64,000 nt of DNA from Comamonas resistens (GCF_030064165.1 NZ_CP125947.1:1612001-1676000), one strand, 5' to 3'. Counted from the first letter of the stretch, positions 48,670 to 56,759 are shown. Notes: generated by a model not told the origin, from the letters alone. Numbers and translations: made by a program.

Positions 48670-48711
48670 CTACGTAGGAGAGGGACCCGAAGGTCCCTCC
48701 ACCCTACGTAG
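48670..48711. repeat. Interrupted cruciform between primase and RuvC genes
   Basis: Two copies of the palindrome CTACGTAG (48670-48677, 48704-48711) flank an inner perfect hairpin AGGGACC-CGAA-GGTCCCT (48681-48698). Outer arms pair over 9 bp. There is no T tract, so it does not look like a terminator. Confidence 0.7.
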
Positions 48712-48754
48712 GGGGCTTGCCGGCCACCCCGGATCAGATCATCGGCGGCCATCC

Positions 48755-49216
48755 ATGCCCTCGATCCTGGCACTGGATCTCGGCACCCAGACAGGCTGGG
48801 CGCTGCGCGACCGAGATGGCGCAGTGACCAGCGGATCGGAATCCTTCAAGCCGCAACGCTTCGAGGGTGGCGGCATGCGCTACCTGCGATTCAAACGCTG
48901 GCTCACCGAGATCAAGCAGTCCTGCGACGGCATCGACGCCGTGTACTTCGAGGAGGTGCGCCGCCACGCCGGGGTCGATGCAGCCCACGCCTACGGCGGC
49001 TTCATGGCCCACCTCACCGCATGGTGCGAGCACCACCAGATCCCGTACCAAGGCGTCTCGGTGGGTACGATCAAGAAGCACGCCACCGGCAAGGGCAACG
49101 CGAACAAGGATCAGATGATCAGCGCCGCCCGGTTGCGTGGCCACGCACCGGCTGACGATAACGAAGCCGATGCCATTGCGCTGTTGCACTGGGCCATCGA
49201 GACGCTGGAGGTGTGA
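48755..49216 (+). CDS. RuvC-like Holliday junction resolvase (RNase H fold)
   Basis: The 153-residue protein starts ILALDLGTQTGWALRD, the first catalytic strand with Asp of RuvC/RNase H-fold nucleases. Glu in VYFEEVRRHAG and the C-terminal DDNEADAIALLHW supply the other acidic residues. Phage resolvases of this kind debranch recombination or replication intermediates before packaging. I chose ATG 48755. An in-frame ATG at 48437 would translate the repeat cluster into low-complexity sequence and is unlikely. Confidence 0.85.
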   Translation: MPSILALDLGTQTGWALRDRDGAVTSGSESFKPQRFEGGGMRYLRFKRWLTEIKQSCDGIDAVYFEEVRRHAGVDAAHAYGGFMAHLTAWCEHHQIPYQGVSVGTIKKHATGKGNANKDQMISAARLRGHAPADDNEADAIALLHWAIETLEV

Positions 49217-49217
49217 G

Positions 49218-49430
49218 ATGAAGGTTCCGACTCCCGCCTACCGCTGTGCCCTGGCTCGACTGCAACCCGATCCGCGCCCCGATCCGGAGCAGATCAAGCG
49301 TGAGGGCTGGCGCGACCAGCAGATCCTGGTGATCTCGCCCGACGACGCACGGCTCGACTGGGTCGAACGCGAACTGCTGCGCCGGATCGGCGATCGGCTG
49401 TACGGGGCGAAGGAGCGTCGACATGGCTGA
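49218..49430 (+). CDS. Small phage protein, function unknown
   Basis: This 70-residue protein starts at ATG 49218, 1 bp after the resolvase stop codon, and overlaps the next gene by 8 bp. It has Arg/Asp-rich helices (PEQIKREGWRDQQILVISPDDARLDWVERELLRRIG). No motif is recognised. The tight packing and good ribosome-site context support it as real. Confidence 0.6.
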   Translation: MKVPTPAYRCALARLQPDPRPDPEQIKREGWRDQQILVISPDDARLDWVERELLRRIGDRLYGAKERRHG

Positions 49431-49827
49431 ATGGACGATCGAAACCGTGGCCGACCGGTTCATCGAGGCCGCAAGAACCGCCCACCGCCTTCCTCCGGTT
49501 CGCGTGCAGGGCTACTTCAACTGCTGGCCGGCGATCAAACGCATGCCATGGGAAAACCTCGGCGCGGAGCCGCCGGTCTACCGCTTTCCTCCCGACCCGG
49601 CTGCCATCGACCGGATGATGGAGACGATGCGTTGGGTGCAATGGCTGGAGGAGGAACAGCGCCACCTCGTCTGGATGCGGGCACAGCGCTACCCATGGAA
49701 GGAGGTCTGCTGCCGCTTTGGCTGCGACCGCACGACCGCCTGGCGCCGTTGGCAGAAGGCATTGGTGGTGGTCGTCGAGCAACTGCGGACGGCGAATAGA
49801 CATGGAGATGCGGTCAACTGCCACTGA
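49423..49827 (+). CDS. DUF6362-like phage protein with C-terminal HTH
   Basis: The 134-residue protein begins MAEWTIETVADRFIEAARTAHRLPPVR, matching the DUF6362 phage family as I recall it. The C-terminal part (RYPWKEVCCRFGCDRTTAWRRWQKAL) is a helix-turn-helix of sigma-70 region 4 type. It is the last gene of the early operon, a common position for a late-gene activator. That role is inferred. Confidence 0.7.
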   Translation: MAEWTIETVADRFIEAARTAHRLPPVRVQGYFNCWPAIKRMPWENLGAEPPVYRFPPDPAAIDRMMETMRWVQWLEEEQRHLVWMRAQRYPWKEVCCRFGCDRTTAWRRWQKALVVVVEQLRTANRHGDAVNCH

Positions 49828-50094
49828 CGTTGCGTGTAGTTGCGAAAAATCGCGACGCCGTTCGGAATCCTGCGGAACGATGCGGGTTTCAGCCACTTTT
49901 TGGCGCGCAACATCCTGAGGTTTTTTCGCTAGTATTACGGCTAATCTTGCGAGCATTGGGTGAGTGAAGGCCACGGAGCGATCTGTGGCCTTCGTCGTTT
50001 CCGGCCCGCGATGGCCATGACCTGTTGCGACGGGTCCTTCCTGGCCAGGAAGCAATGCGGGGGGCGCGAGCGCGACGCTTTTTTAGCGTCAGGG

Positions 50095-50143
50095 TGCGAA
50101 CCAAGGTTCGCACGGTTCGCAGTTCGCACCCGGTACGTTCGCA
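50095..50143. repeat. GTTCGCA repeat cluster
   Basis: Five copies of a 7-mer occur in 49 bp: TGCGAAC at 50095 on plus, then GTTCGCA at 50106, 50115, 50122 and 50137. The first two form an 18-bp palindrome TGCGAACC-AA-GGTTCGCA. It resembles a multi-site operator. Confidence 0.65.
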
Positions 50144-50151
50144 CCAACTCC

Positions 50152-50190
50152 AAAACCCGCCCACGGTTGTCGTCGGCGGGTTTTCTATTT
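50152..50190 (+). terminator. Terminator-like hairpin before the first methyltransferase
   Basis: Stem AAAACCCGCC/GGCGGGTTTT is followed by CTATTTTC. It lies just 15 bp before the proposed TTG start, so it may act as an attenuator rather than an end point. Confidence 0.55.
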
Positions 50191-50204
50191 TCGGGACACC
50201 ATCT

Positions 50205-51620
50205 TTGAATACGCTCAACGTCGAGTACCGCAAGGTCGAGGCGCTGATTCCCTACGCCCGCAATCCGCGCACGCACGCCGAAAGCCAGATCGCCAAGATC
50301 GCGGCCAGCATCGTCGAGTACGGCTGGACGAATCCGATCCTGGTCGACGGCGACAACGGCATCATCGCCGGACACGGGCGTTTGGCCGCTGCGCGCAAAC
50401 TCGGCCTGGATCAGGTGCCGGTGATCGAACTGGCCCACCTGACCGTCGCGCAAAAGCGGGCACTGGTGATTGCCGACAACCGACTGGCACTGGATGCAGG
50501 CTGGGACGAAGAGATGCTGGCCCTTGAGCTGGCCGAGTTGTCCGACGCGGGATACGACCTCGCTCTGACCGGCTTCGAGGAAGCCGAGATCGAGGCTCTG
50601 CTCACCAGTGCGGTGGCCGTCGCAGATGATGAATCCGAGTCCGAAGCCGACGAGCCTGACGCGGCTGACGACGTGCCAGACGCGCCCGTCGTGGCGGTGT
50701 CCCGGCCGGGCGATGTCTGGGCGATTGGCCCGCACCGCCTGATCTGTGGCGACGCCACCGACCGGAACGTGGTCGCTGCGCTGATGCAGGGTGACCTCTC
50801 TCGCCTGTGTTTCACCTCGCCGCCCTACGGCAACCAGCGCGACTACACCTCGGGTGGCATCTCCGATTGGGATGGCCTGATGCGTGGCGTGTTCGCGCAT
50901 CTGCCGATGGCAGGCGACGGTCAGGTGCTGGTCAACCTGGGCCTGATCCACCGCGACAACGAGGTGATCCCGTATTGGGACGCTTGGCTATCTTGGATGC
51001 GCCAGCAGGGCTGGCGGCGCTTTGCGTGGTACGTCTGGGATCAGGGGCCGGGGATGCCCGGCGACTGGGCAGGCCGCTTCGCGCCGAGCTTCGAGTTCGT
51101 CTTCCACTTCAACCGGGAGAGCCGCAAGCCGAACAAGATCGTCCCCTGCAAGCACGCAGGCCAGGAATCCCACCTGCGCGCCGACGGGTCGTCCACCGCC
51201 ATGCGCGGCAAGGATGGCGAGGTGGGCGGCTGGACGCACAAGGGTCAGCCGACGCAGGACACCCGCATCCCCGACTCGGTGATCCGCGTGATGCGCCACA
51301 AGGGCAAGATCGGCCAGGACATCGACCACCCGGCCGTGTTTCCGGTGGCGCTGCCGGTGTTCGTCATCGAGGCCTATACGGATGCGGGCGACATCGTGTT
51401 CGAACCCTTTGGCGGCAGCGGCACAACGATGCTGGCTGCCGAGCGAACGGGCCGCATCTGCCGCAGTGTGGAAATCGCGCCGGAGTACGTGGACGTCGCA
51501 ATCAAACGCTTCCAGCAAAACCACCCCGGCGTGCCGATCACCTTGATCGCCACGGGTCAGTCCTTCGAGCAGGTGGCAGCGGATCGCACCACCACCCTCG
51601 ATGCCGAGGTGTTGGCATGA
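50205..51620 (+). CDS. ParB-domain DNA methyltransferase, SPPY type
   Basis: The 471-residue protein joins an N-terminal ParB/sulfiredoxin-like domain (residues 1 to about 95; GHGRLAAARKLGLDQVPVIEL) to a beta-class DNA methyltransferase. The catalytic motif IV is TSPPYGNQ and the SAM motif I, FEPFGGSGTTMLA, comes near the C-terminus. SPPY is usual in N4-cytosine enzymes, but N6-adenine activity is not excluded. No restriction partner is visible; in phages such enzymes shield the DNA. I chose TTG at 50205, because no ATG lies near the domain start. Confidence 0.85.
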   Translation: MNTLNVEYRKVEALIPYARNPRTHAESQIAKIAASIVEYGWTNPILVDGDNGIIAGHGRLAAARKLGLDQVPVIELAHLTVAQKRALVIADNRLALDAGWDEEMLALELAELSDAGYDLALTGFEEAEIEALLTSAVAVADDESESEADEPDAADDVPDAPVVAVSRPGDVWAIGPHRLICGDATDRNVVAALMQGDLSRLCFTSPPYGNQRDYTSGGISDWDGLMRGVFAHLPMAGDGQVLVNLGLIHRDNEVIPYWDAWLSWMRQQGWRRFAWYVWDQGPGMPGDWAGRFAPSFEFVFHFNRESRKPNKIVPCKHAGQESHLRADGSSTAMRGKDGEVGGWTHKGQPTQDTRIPDSVIRVMRHKGKIGQDIDHPAVFPVALPVFVIEAYTDAGDIVFEPFGGSGTTMLAAERTGRICRSVEIAPEYVDVAIKRFQQNHPGVPITLIATGQSFEQVAADRTTTLDAEVLA

Positions 51621-52882
51621 ACTGGTTGGCAGACAAGATTGAGCAGTGGCCGACAGCCAAACTGCTGCCCTATGTCCGCAACGCGCGGACGCACTCGGAT
51701 GAACAGGTGGCGCAGATCGCCGCCAGCATCGCGGAGTTCGGATTCACCAATCCGATCCTGGCGGGCAGCGACGGCATCATCGTCGCTGGCCACGGTCGTC
51801 TCGCCGCCGCCCAGAAGTTGGGTCTGGAACGGGTACCGGTGGTCGTCCTCGACCATTTGACGCCAACCCAACGCCGAGCTCTGGTGATCGCAGACAACCG
51901 CATCGCGGAGAACGCGGGCTGGGACGATGCGATGCTCCGGATCGAACTGGAAGCCTTGCAACTCGAAGGTTTCGATCTGGACATCACCGGCTTTGACGCC
52001 GACGCGCTGGCCGAACTGATCGCGGGCGACGAGCCGGACAATGAGGGACAGACCGATGAGGATGCGGTACCGGAGGTTGGCGAAATTCCAATATCGCGCC
52101 CGGGCGATGTCTGGATCATGGGCCAGCACCGACTGCTGTGCGGCGACTCGACCGTGGCAGAGAGCTATGCCCGGCTGATGCAAGGCGACGTGGCAGACAT
52201 GGTCTTCACCGACCCGCCGTACAACGTGAACTACGCCAACAGTGCCAAGGACAAGATGCGCGGCAAGGATCGCGCAATCCTCAACGACAACTTGGGCGAT
52301 GGCTTCTACGACTTCCTGTTGGCAGCATTGACGCCCACCGTGGCGAACTGCCGGGGCGGCATCTATGTGGCGATGTCATCCAGCGAGCTGGATGTGCTGC
52401 AGGCCGCCTTCCGCTCCGCCGGAGGCAAATGGTCGACCTTCATCATCTGGGCCAAGAACACTTTCACCTTGGGGCGCGCCGACTACCAGCGCCAGTACGA
52501 GCCGATCCTCTACGGATGGCCCGAGGGCGCACAGCGCCACTGGTGTGGCGACCGCGACCAGGGTGACGTCTGGAGCATCAAGAAGCCGCAGAAGAACGAT
52601 CTGCATCCGACCATGAAACCGGTCGAGCTGGTCGAGCGGGCGATCCGCAATTCGAGCCGCCCGGGCAACGTGGTGCTCGATCCGTTCGGTGGTTCTGGCA
52701 CAACGCTGATTGCGGCCGAAAAGTCAGGCCGTGTCGCGCGGCTGATCGAACTCGACCCGAAGTACGTGGATGTGATCGTGCGCCGGTGGGAGGACTTCAC
52801 CGGCAAGCAGGCCACCCGCGAGGCGGATGGTGTGCTATTCGATGTCGTTTCAAGCCACCTGGGATCTAATCGGGGTCAGTAA
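51617..52882 (+). CDS. ParB-domain DNA methyltransferase, DPPY type
   Basis: The 421-residue paralogue overlaps the previous gene by 4 bp and repeats its layout. The ParB-like N-terminus (LLPYVRNARTHSDEQVAQIAASI, GHGRLAAAQKLG) is followed by a methyltransferase with motif IV TDPPYNVNY and motif I LDPFGGSGTTLIA. DPPY indicates an N6-adenine methyltransferase. The recognition sequence is unknown. Together the two genes look like a tandem duplication followed by divergence of target chemistry. Confidence 0.87.
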   Translation: MNWLADKIEQWPTAKLLPYVRNARTHSDEQVAQIAASIAEFGFTNPILAGSDGIIVAGHGRLAAAQKLGLERVPVVVLDHLTPTQRRALVIADNRIAENAGWDDAMLRIELEALQLEGFDLDITGFDADALAELIAGDEPDNEGQTDEDAVPEVGEIPISRPGDVWIMGQHRLLCGDSTVAESYARLMQGDVADMVFTDPPYNVNYANSAKDKMRGKDRAILNDNLGDGFYDFLLAALTPTVANCRGGIYVAMSSSELDVLQAAFRSAGGKWSTFIIWAKNTFTLGRADYQRQYEPILYGWPEGAQRHWCGDRDQGDVWSIKKPQKNDLHPTMKPVELVERAIRNSSRPGNVVLDPFGGSGTTLIAAEKSGRVARLIELDPKYVDVIVRRWEDFTGKQATREADGVLFDVVSSHLGSNRGQ

Positions 52883-53277
52883 GATCCAGGCTGCTGGGGC
52901 AGTTGTCCTTGTCCTGGTTGCGACCAAGGCTGATACCCATTGCCCATGGCTTGGTTAAAGACATTTGCCTGAGTCGTCTGGTAGTGACGGTGATTCTCTG
53001 CCTGCTGAGCATTCCAGGCCATGTTGAAATCTGTATTGTTGCGGTGGACCGCTTTGTTCAGATCCGTATCGTTTGTGTATGCCGAAGTCCGGAACTGAGT
53101 ATTCAATTCGGCCTCGCGAATTTCCTTCTCAATAAGTGCCTTGTCAGTCGCTGTGTCGTACTGGCTTTTGAGTTCGATTAACTTCTGGTAGACGGCAAGG
53201 AGATCCTTGTTACCTATGTTTTTCGACAGATGTTCTTCCAGAAACTGCCGGCATTTGTCGAAATCTTGACTGTTCAT
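52876..53277 (-). CDS. Unrecognised small protein, AT-richer than its surroundings
   Basis: The 133-residue protein is polar. It has a helical first half (ECRQFLEEHL-type helices, LIEKEIREAE) and a Gln/Asn/Pro-rich tail (YQPWSQPGQGQLPQQ). I recognise no family. It is transcribed against the phage genes, overlaps the methyltransferase end by 7 bp, and its codon use is visibly AT-richer. That fits a moron-type gene acquired separately and possibly expressed from the prophage. Confidence 0.65.
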   Translation of the reverse strand: MNSQDFDKCRQFLEEHLSKNIGNKDLLAVYQKLIELKSQYDTATDKALIEKEIREAELNTQFRTSAYTNDTDLNKAVHRNNTDFNMAWNAQQAENHRHYQTTQANVFNQAMGNGYQPWSQPGQGQLPQQPGSY

Positions 53278-53335
53278 TGTGTCGCCCTCATTGGTAGTCC
53301 GTGAAAACCCGATATGGCGTCGACCTACCGATTTT

Positions 53336-53875
53336 TCAAGATTGAATTATTCGGTACACCCGCACGCCACCTGGTACCTTGTCCGAGACGATGGCCAGGC
53401 CTAACTTCTTCTTGAAGGCCCCGGCAAAGGTGCCGCGTACCGTGTGTGCCTGCCAGCCAGTGGTTTCGCAGATCTGCTGCACCGTTGCACCCTCCGCGCG
53501 CTGCAGCATCCGGATGACTTCAGCCTGCTTGCTGTTTTCGCGGGTGCGCGGCTTGGCTTGCGCCGTGATCTTGTCCCGAGCCCACTCGGCCTCGGCGGCC
53601 GTCACGGCGGCCTCGATCTCCGGGTCAGCCCCCAGGGACGCTACGGCGGGCTCTGCTGCGGGGCGAGCACGACCCATCGCGTCGTAGCCCTCGGCGGCCA
53701 CGAACCAGTCCGTGCCATTGGTGGTGATCAGGGCCCGGTTGAACAAGCCGTCGAGCACCTTCTTGCGGGCGCCGCCTTTGATGTTGGCGGGGAACCAGTC
53801 GATCTTGCCGTTGGTGTGCTCAAGGGCGTAGGCCAGGATCGCGTGCTGGGCCGGGGTCAGTTGGGTGGTGGTCAT
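53336..53875 (-). CDS. DUF3489 domain-containing protein
   Basis: The 179-residue protein ends with a DUF3489-type winged helix: KQAEVIRMLQRAEGATVQQICETTGWQAHTVRGTFAGAFKKKLG and VRVYRI. The N-terminus (LTPAQHAILAYALEHTNGKIDWFP) is also typical. The family is common in phages and integrative elements and should bind DNA; its function is not known to me. A GAAGGAG site lies before the ATG. One copy of the 31-bp element lies 36 bp upstream. Confidence 0.85.
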   Translation of the reverse strand: MTTTQLTPAQHAILAYALEHTNGKIDWFPANIKGGARKKVLDGLFNRALITTNGTDWFVAAEGYDAMGRARPAAEPAVASLGADPEIEAAVTAAEAEWARDKITAQAKPRTRENSKQAEVIRMLQRAEGATVQQICETTGWQAHTVRGTFAGAFKKKLGLAIVSDKVPGGVRVYRIIQS

Positions 53876-53911
53876 TTGCTGCTCCTTCGGGGTCGTTGAT
53901 CGGTTGACGTG

Positions 53912-53942
53912 ATGAACGCGCTGTTCGGGAATGAAGCCAAGC
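53912..53942 (-). repeat. 31-bp three-copy element, copy B
   Basis: ATGAACGCGCTG-N9-GAAGCCAAGC, identical at 22 fixed positions to copies at 35553 and 54178. It lies in the gap between the 58-residue gene and the DUF3489 gene. Confidence 0.75.
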
Positions 53943-53965
53943 GCTTCCTGCTTGGCTCCCGGCGT

Positions 53966-54142
53966 TCAATCGAGGAGGTAGAGGTCAGCTTCCGGAACGA
54001 GCTCCGTGTACCCGGCCCTGTGCAGGACGACGACCTTGCCGTCCCGCCAGCCTTGCACCACGCCGACCCTGCGTTGGCCCTTGGCGTTGTAGTAGGCGAC
54101 CTGGTCGCCTTTCTTGGTGGGTTGGCTGATGGTCTTGTTCAT
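53966..54142 (-). CDS. Small basic phage protein (58 residues)
   Basis: This short gene encodes MNKTISQPTKKGDQVAYYN, continuing with GQRRVGVVQGWRDGKVVVL to a stop at 53966. The pattern (polar start, then a five-stranded SH3-like beta pattern) suggests a small barrel. AAGGAG lies 6 bp before the ATG on the minus strand, and a copy of the 31-bp element lies 35 bp upstream. It is probably in one unit with the DUF3489 gene. Function unknown. Confidence 0.68.
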   Translation of the reverse strand: MNKTISQPTKKGDQVAYYNAKGQRRVGVVQGWRDGKVVVLHRAGYTELVPEADLYLLD

Positions 54143-54177
54143 CGCGTTCTCCTTTGGTTGTTCGTGCTGACATCCGT

Positions 54178-54208
54178 ATGAACGCGCTGTCCCCGATGGA
54201 AGCCAAGC
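54178..54208 (-). repeat. 31-bp three-copy element, copy C
   Basis: ATGAACGCGCTG-N9-GAAGCCAAGC, the third copy, just before the 58-residue gene and next to the terminase small subunit start on the other strand. Confidence 0.75.
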
Positions 54209-54248
54209 TGATTCCGAAGGAGTGACGAACCAAGAATTGAAGGGGCAG

Positions 54249-54776
54249 ATGGGTATCTCGATTCGCGCTTACGCCCGCCACCGTGGGGTCACCGACACCG
54301 CCGTACACAAGGCGATCCGTGCCGGTCGTATCACGCCGGAGGCTGACGGCACCATCGACGCCGACCGCGCGGATCGCGAGTGGGCGCGCAATTCGGAGGC
54401 TCCCAAGGCCGGAACGCGCGCCAAGGCCCCGAAAGTCGCCGTGCCGGAGGGCGGCGGCGACGGGCCGGCTGCCTTACCCGCTGGTGGCACATCGCTCCTT
54501 CAAGCGCGCACGGTCAACGAAGTGGTCAAGGCGCAAACCAACAAGGTGCGTCTGGCCCGCCTCAAGGGCGAACTGGTGGATCGGCCACAGGCCATCGCCC
54601 ACGTTTTCAAGCTGGCACGCTCCGAACGCGATGCGTGGCTCAACTGGCCTGCGCGCATCTCGGCACAGATGGCAGCCAAGCTCGGCGTCGATCCGCACAC
54701 GATGCACATCGCCCTGGAGGCGGCGGTGCGTGAGCACCTGCAGGAACTGGGCGAGATGCGCCCAAGGGTGGATTGA
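54249..54776 (+). CDS. Terminase small subunit (Nu1-like)
   Basis: The protein starts with a helix-turn-helix (ISIRAYARHRGVTDTAVHKAIRAGRI) like that of lambda Nu1, which recognises the packaging site. An Ala/Pro/Gly-rich linker and a helical C-terminal part (LARLKGELVDRPQAIAHVFKLARSERDAW) follow, the usual layout of the family. The 175-residue form starts at ATG 54249; a GTG at 54222 overlaps its own Shine-Dalgarno sequence and is less likely. It abuts the large subunit gene. Confidence 0.82.
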   Translation: MGISIRAYARHRGVTDTAVHKAIRAGRITPEADGTIDADRADREWARNSEAPKAGTRAKAPKVAVPEGGGDGPAALPAGGTSLLQARTVNEVVKAQTNKVRLARLKGELVDRPQAIAHVFKLARSERDAWLNWPARISAQMAAKLGVDPHTMHIALEAAVREHLQELGEMRPRVD

Positions 54777-56737
54777 TGGTCATGGACTACGAAGGCGCTG
54801 CCGAGATCGAACGCGCGTGGCGTGAAGGACTGACGCCCGACCCGCTGCTCACCGTGTCCGAATGGTCGGATCGCCACCGGACGCTTTCCAGCAAGGCGTC
54901 TGCCGAACCCGGGTGCTGGCGTACCAGCCGCACGCCGTACCTGAAGGCCATCATGGATTGCCTGTCGCCGACCTCGCCGGTCGAGCGTGTGGTGTTCATG
55001 AAAGCGGCACAGCTTGGCGCGACCGAGATGGGATCGAACTGGATCGGCTATGTGATCCATCACGCACCCGGTCCAATGATGGCGGTGTGGCCAACAGTGG
55101 AGATGGCCAAGCGCAACTCCAAGCAGCGGATCAATCCGCTGATCGAGGAGTCGTCCGCACTGGCTGAACTGATTGCACCGGCGCGCAGCCGGGATTCCGG
55201 CAACACCATCCTGGCCAAGGAGTTCCGGGGTGGCGTGCTGGTGATGACTGGAGCCAACAGCGCGGTCGGGCTGCGCTCGATGCCGGTGCGGTATCTGTTC
55301 CTCGACGAGGTCGACGGTTATCCGTTGGACGTCGAGGGTGAAGGGGACGCGATCTCGCTGGCAGAGGCACGTACACGCACGTTCGCGCGGCGCAAGATCT
55401 TCATCGTCTCGACTCCGACGATTTCAGGGGCATCGGCTATCGAGCGCGAGTACGAGGCCAGTGACCAACGTCGCTACTTCGTGCCGTGTCCGCATTGCTC
55501 CCACCGTCAGTGGCTGCGTTTCGAGCAGCTCCGCTGGGACAAAGGGCAACCGGAGACCGCTGCCTACATCTGCGAGTCGTGTGACACCGCGATTGCCGAG
55601 CACCACAAAACGTGGATGCTGGAGCACGGCGAGTGGCGCGCGATGATCACCGATGGCACGGGCAAGACGGCAGGCTTCCACCTGTCGTCGCTATACAGCC
55701 CGGTGGGCTGGCGTTCGTGGCGTGAGATCGCCGCTGCGTGGGAAGCCGCCGTCAGTAAAGAGTCGGGATCGGCCGCTGCCATCAAGACCTTCAAGAACAC
55801 CGAGCTGGGTGAAACCTGGGTCGAGGAGGGCGAAGCCCCGGACTGGCAACGACTGGTCGAGCGCAGAGAGGACTACCGCGTCGGCACGGTGCCGCAAGGC
55901 GGTCTGCTCTTGGTCGGTGCGGCCGACGTGCAGAAAGATCGTATCGAGGCGTCGGTCTGGGCCTTCGGGCGTGGCAAGGAGTCGTGGCTGGTCGAGCACC
56001 GAGTCCTGATGGGCGATACCGCACGGGACACAGTGTGGAAGGCGCTGGCCGCGATGCTGGCCGAGAACTGGACGCACGCCTCGGGGGTGGCGATGCCACT
56101 GGCGCGCTTCGCGCTGGACACCGGCTTTGCCACGCAGGAGGCTTACGCCTTCGTGCGAGCCTGCCACGATCCGCGCGTGATGGCGGTCAAGGGCGTACCG
56201 CGCGGTGCCGCACTGATCGGCTCGCCGACGGCCATCGATGTCTCGCAGGGCGGGAAGAAGCTGCGCCGGGGCGTCAAGGTGTACACAGTGGCGGTCAGCA
56301 TCGCCAAGCTCGAGTTCTACAACAACCTGCGCAAGAGCGCAGATGTTGGCGAGGACGGATTGGCCACGGTGTTCCCGGCTGGGTTCGTCCATCTGCCCAA
56401 GATCGACGCCGAGTTCATTCAGCAGCTGTGCGCCGAGCAACTGATCACCCGCCGCGACCGCAACGGCTTCCCGGTGCGTGAGTGGCAAAAGATGCGTGAG
56501 CGCAATGAGGCGCTCGACTGCTACGTCTACGCCCGCGCGGCTGCATCGGCGGCGGGTCTGGATCGCTTCGAGGAACGTCACTGGCGGGAACTGGAGCGAC
56601 AACTGGGGCTGGCCAGTCCGCCAGCCCTTGAAACACCTACTGAATCGATCAACGAGGCCACCCAACGCGGTGGCCTCGCTGTTTCTGCGCCCCGCAGCAC
56701 CGGGCGACGAGTGATTAGGAGCCGCTGGCTCAGCTGA
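54776..56737 (+). CDS. Terminase large subunit (lambda GpA family)
   Basis: The 653-residue protein belongs to the GpA terminase family, which cuts concatemeric DNA and pumps it into proheads. The ATPase part has a deviant Walker A (KAAQLGATE) near residue 80 and Walker B LFLDEVDGYP. A zinc-finger-like CPHC-x20+-CESC insertion follows. The C-terminal nuclease has acidic residues in VGAADVQKDRIE and NEALDCYVYA. The start ATG shares a base with the previous stop (TGATG). Confidence 0.93.
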   Translation: MVMDYEGAAEIERAWREGLTPDPLLTVSEWSDRHRTLSSKASAEPGCWRTSRTPYLKAIMDCLSPTSPVERVVFMKAAQLGATEMGSNWIGYVIHHAPGPMMAVWPTVEMAKRNSKQRINPLIEESSALAELIAPARSRDSGNTILAKEFRGGVLVMTGANSAVGLRSMPVRYLFLDEVDGYPLDVEGEGDAISLAEARTRTFARRKIFIVSTPTISGASAIEREYEASDQRRYFVPCPHCSHRQWLRFEQLRWDKGQPETAAYICESCDTAIAEHHKTWMLEHGEWRAMITDGTGKTAGFHLSSLYSPVGWRSWREIAAAWEAAVSKESGSAAAIKTFKNTELGETWVEEGEAPDWQRLVERREDYRVGTVPQGGLLLVGAADVQKDRIEASVWAFGRGKESWLVEHRVLMGDTARDTVWKALAAMLAENWTHASGVAMPLARFALDTGFATQEAYAFVRACHDPRVMAVKGVPRGAALIGSPTAIDVSQGGKKLRRGVKVYTVAVSIAKLEFYNNLRKSADVGEDGLATVFPAGFVHLPKIDAEFIQQLCAEQLITRRDRNGFPVREWQKMRERNEALDCYVYARAAASAAGLDRFEERHWRELERQLGLASPPALETPTESINEATQRGGLAVSAPRSTGRRVIRSRWLS

Positions 56738-56759
56738 CAGATGTGCCGATGAGGACACG

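Larger units (their letters stand above)
49828..50204. other. Intergenic region between early genes and methyltransferases
   Basis: This 377-bp gap has no gene. It contains the hairpin GAAGGCCAC/GTGGCCTTC at 49966-49993, the GTTCGCA repeat cluster at 50095-50143 and a terminator-like hairpin at 50152-50190. A promoter for the methyltransferases is expected here, but I find no strong consensus. Confidence 0.6.

Noticed and set aside
48437..48754. In-frame N-terminal extension of the RuvC-like protein starting at ATG 48437
   Set aside because: It overlaps the primase stop as ATGA, which is attractive. But it would translate the AGTTGGCA repeats and hairpins into low-complexity sequence, and RuvC-like proteins start at the ILALDLG strand.
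53350..53360. TTCGGTACACC matching part of the XRE operator
   Set aside because: It lies inside the DUF3489 coding end, where VYRI is conserved at protein level, and there is no second half-site.
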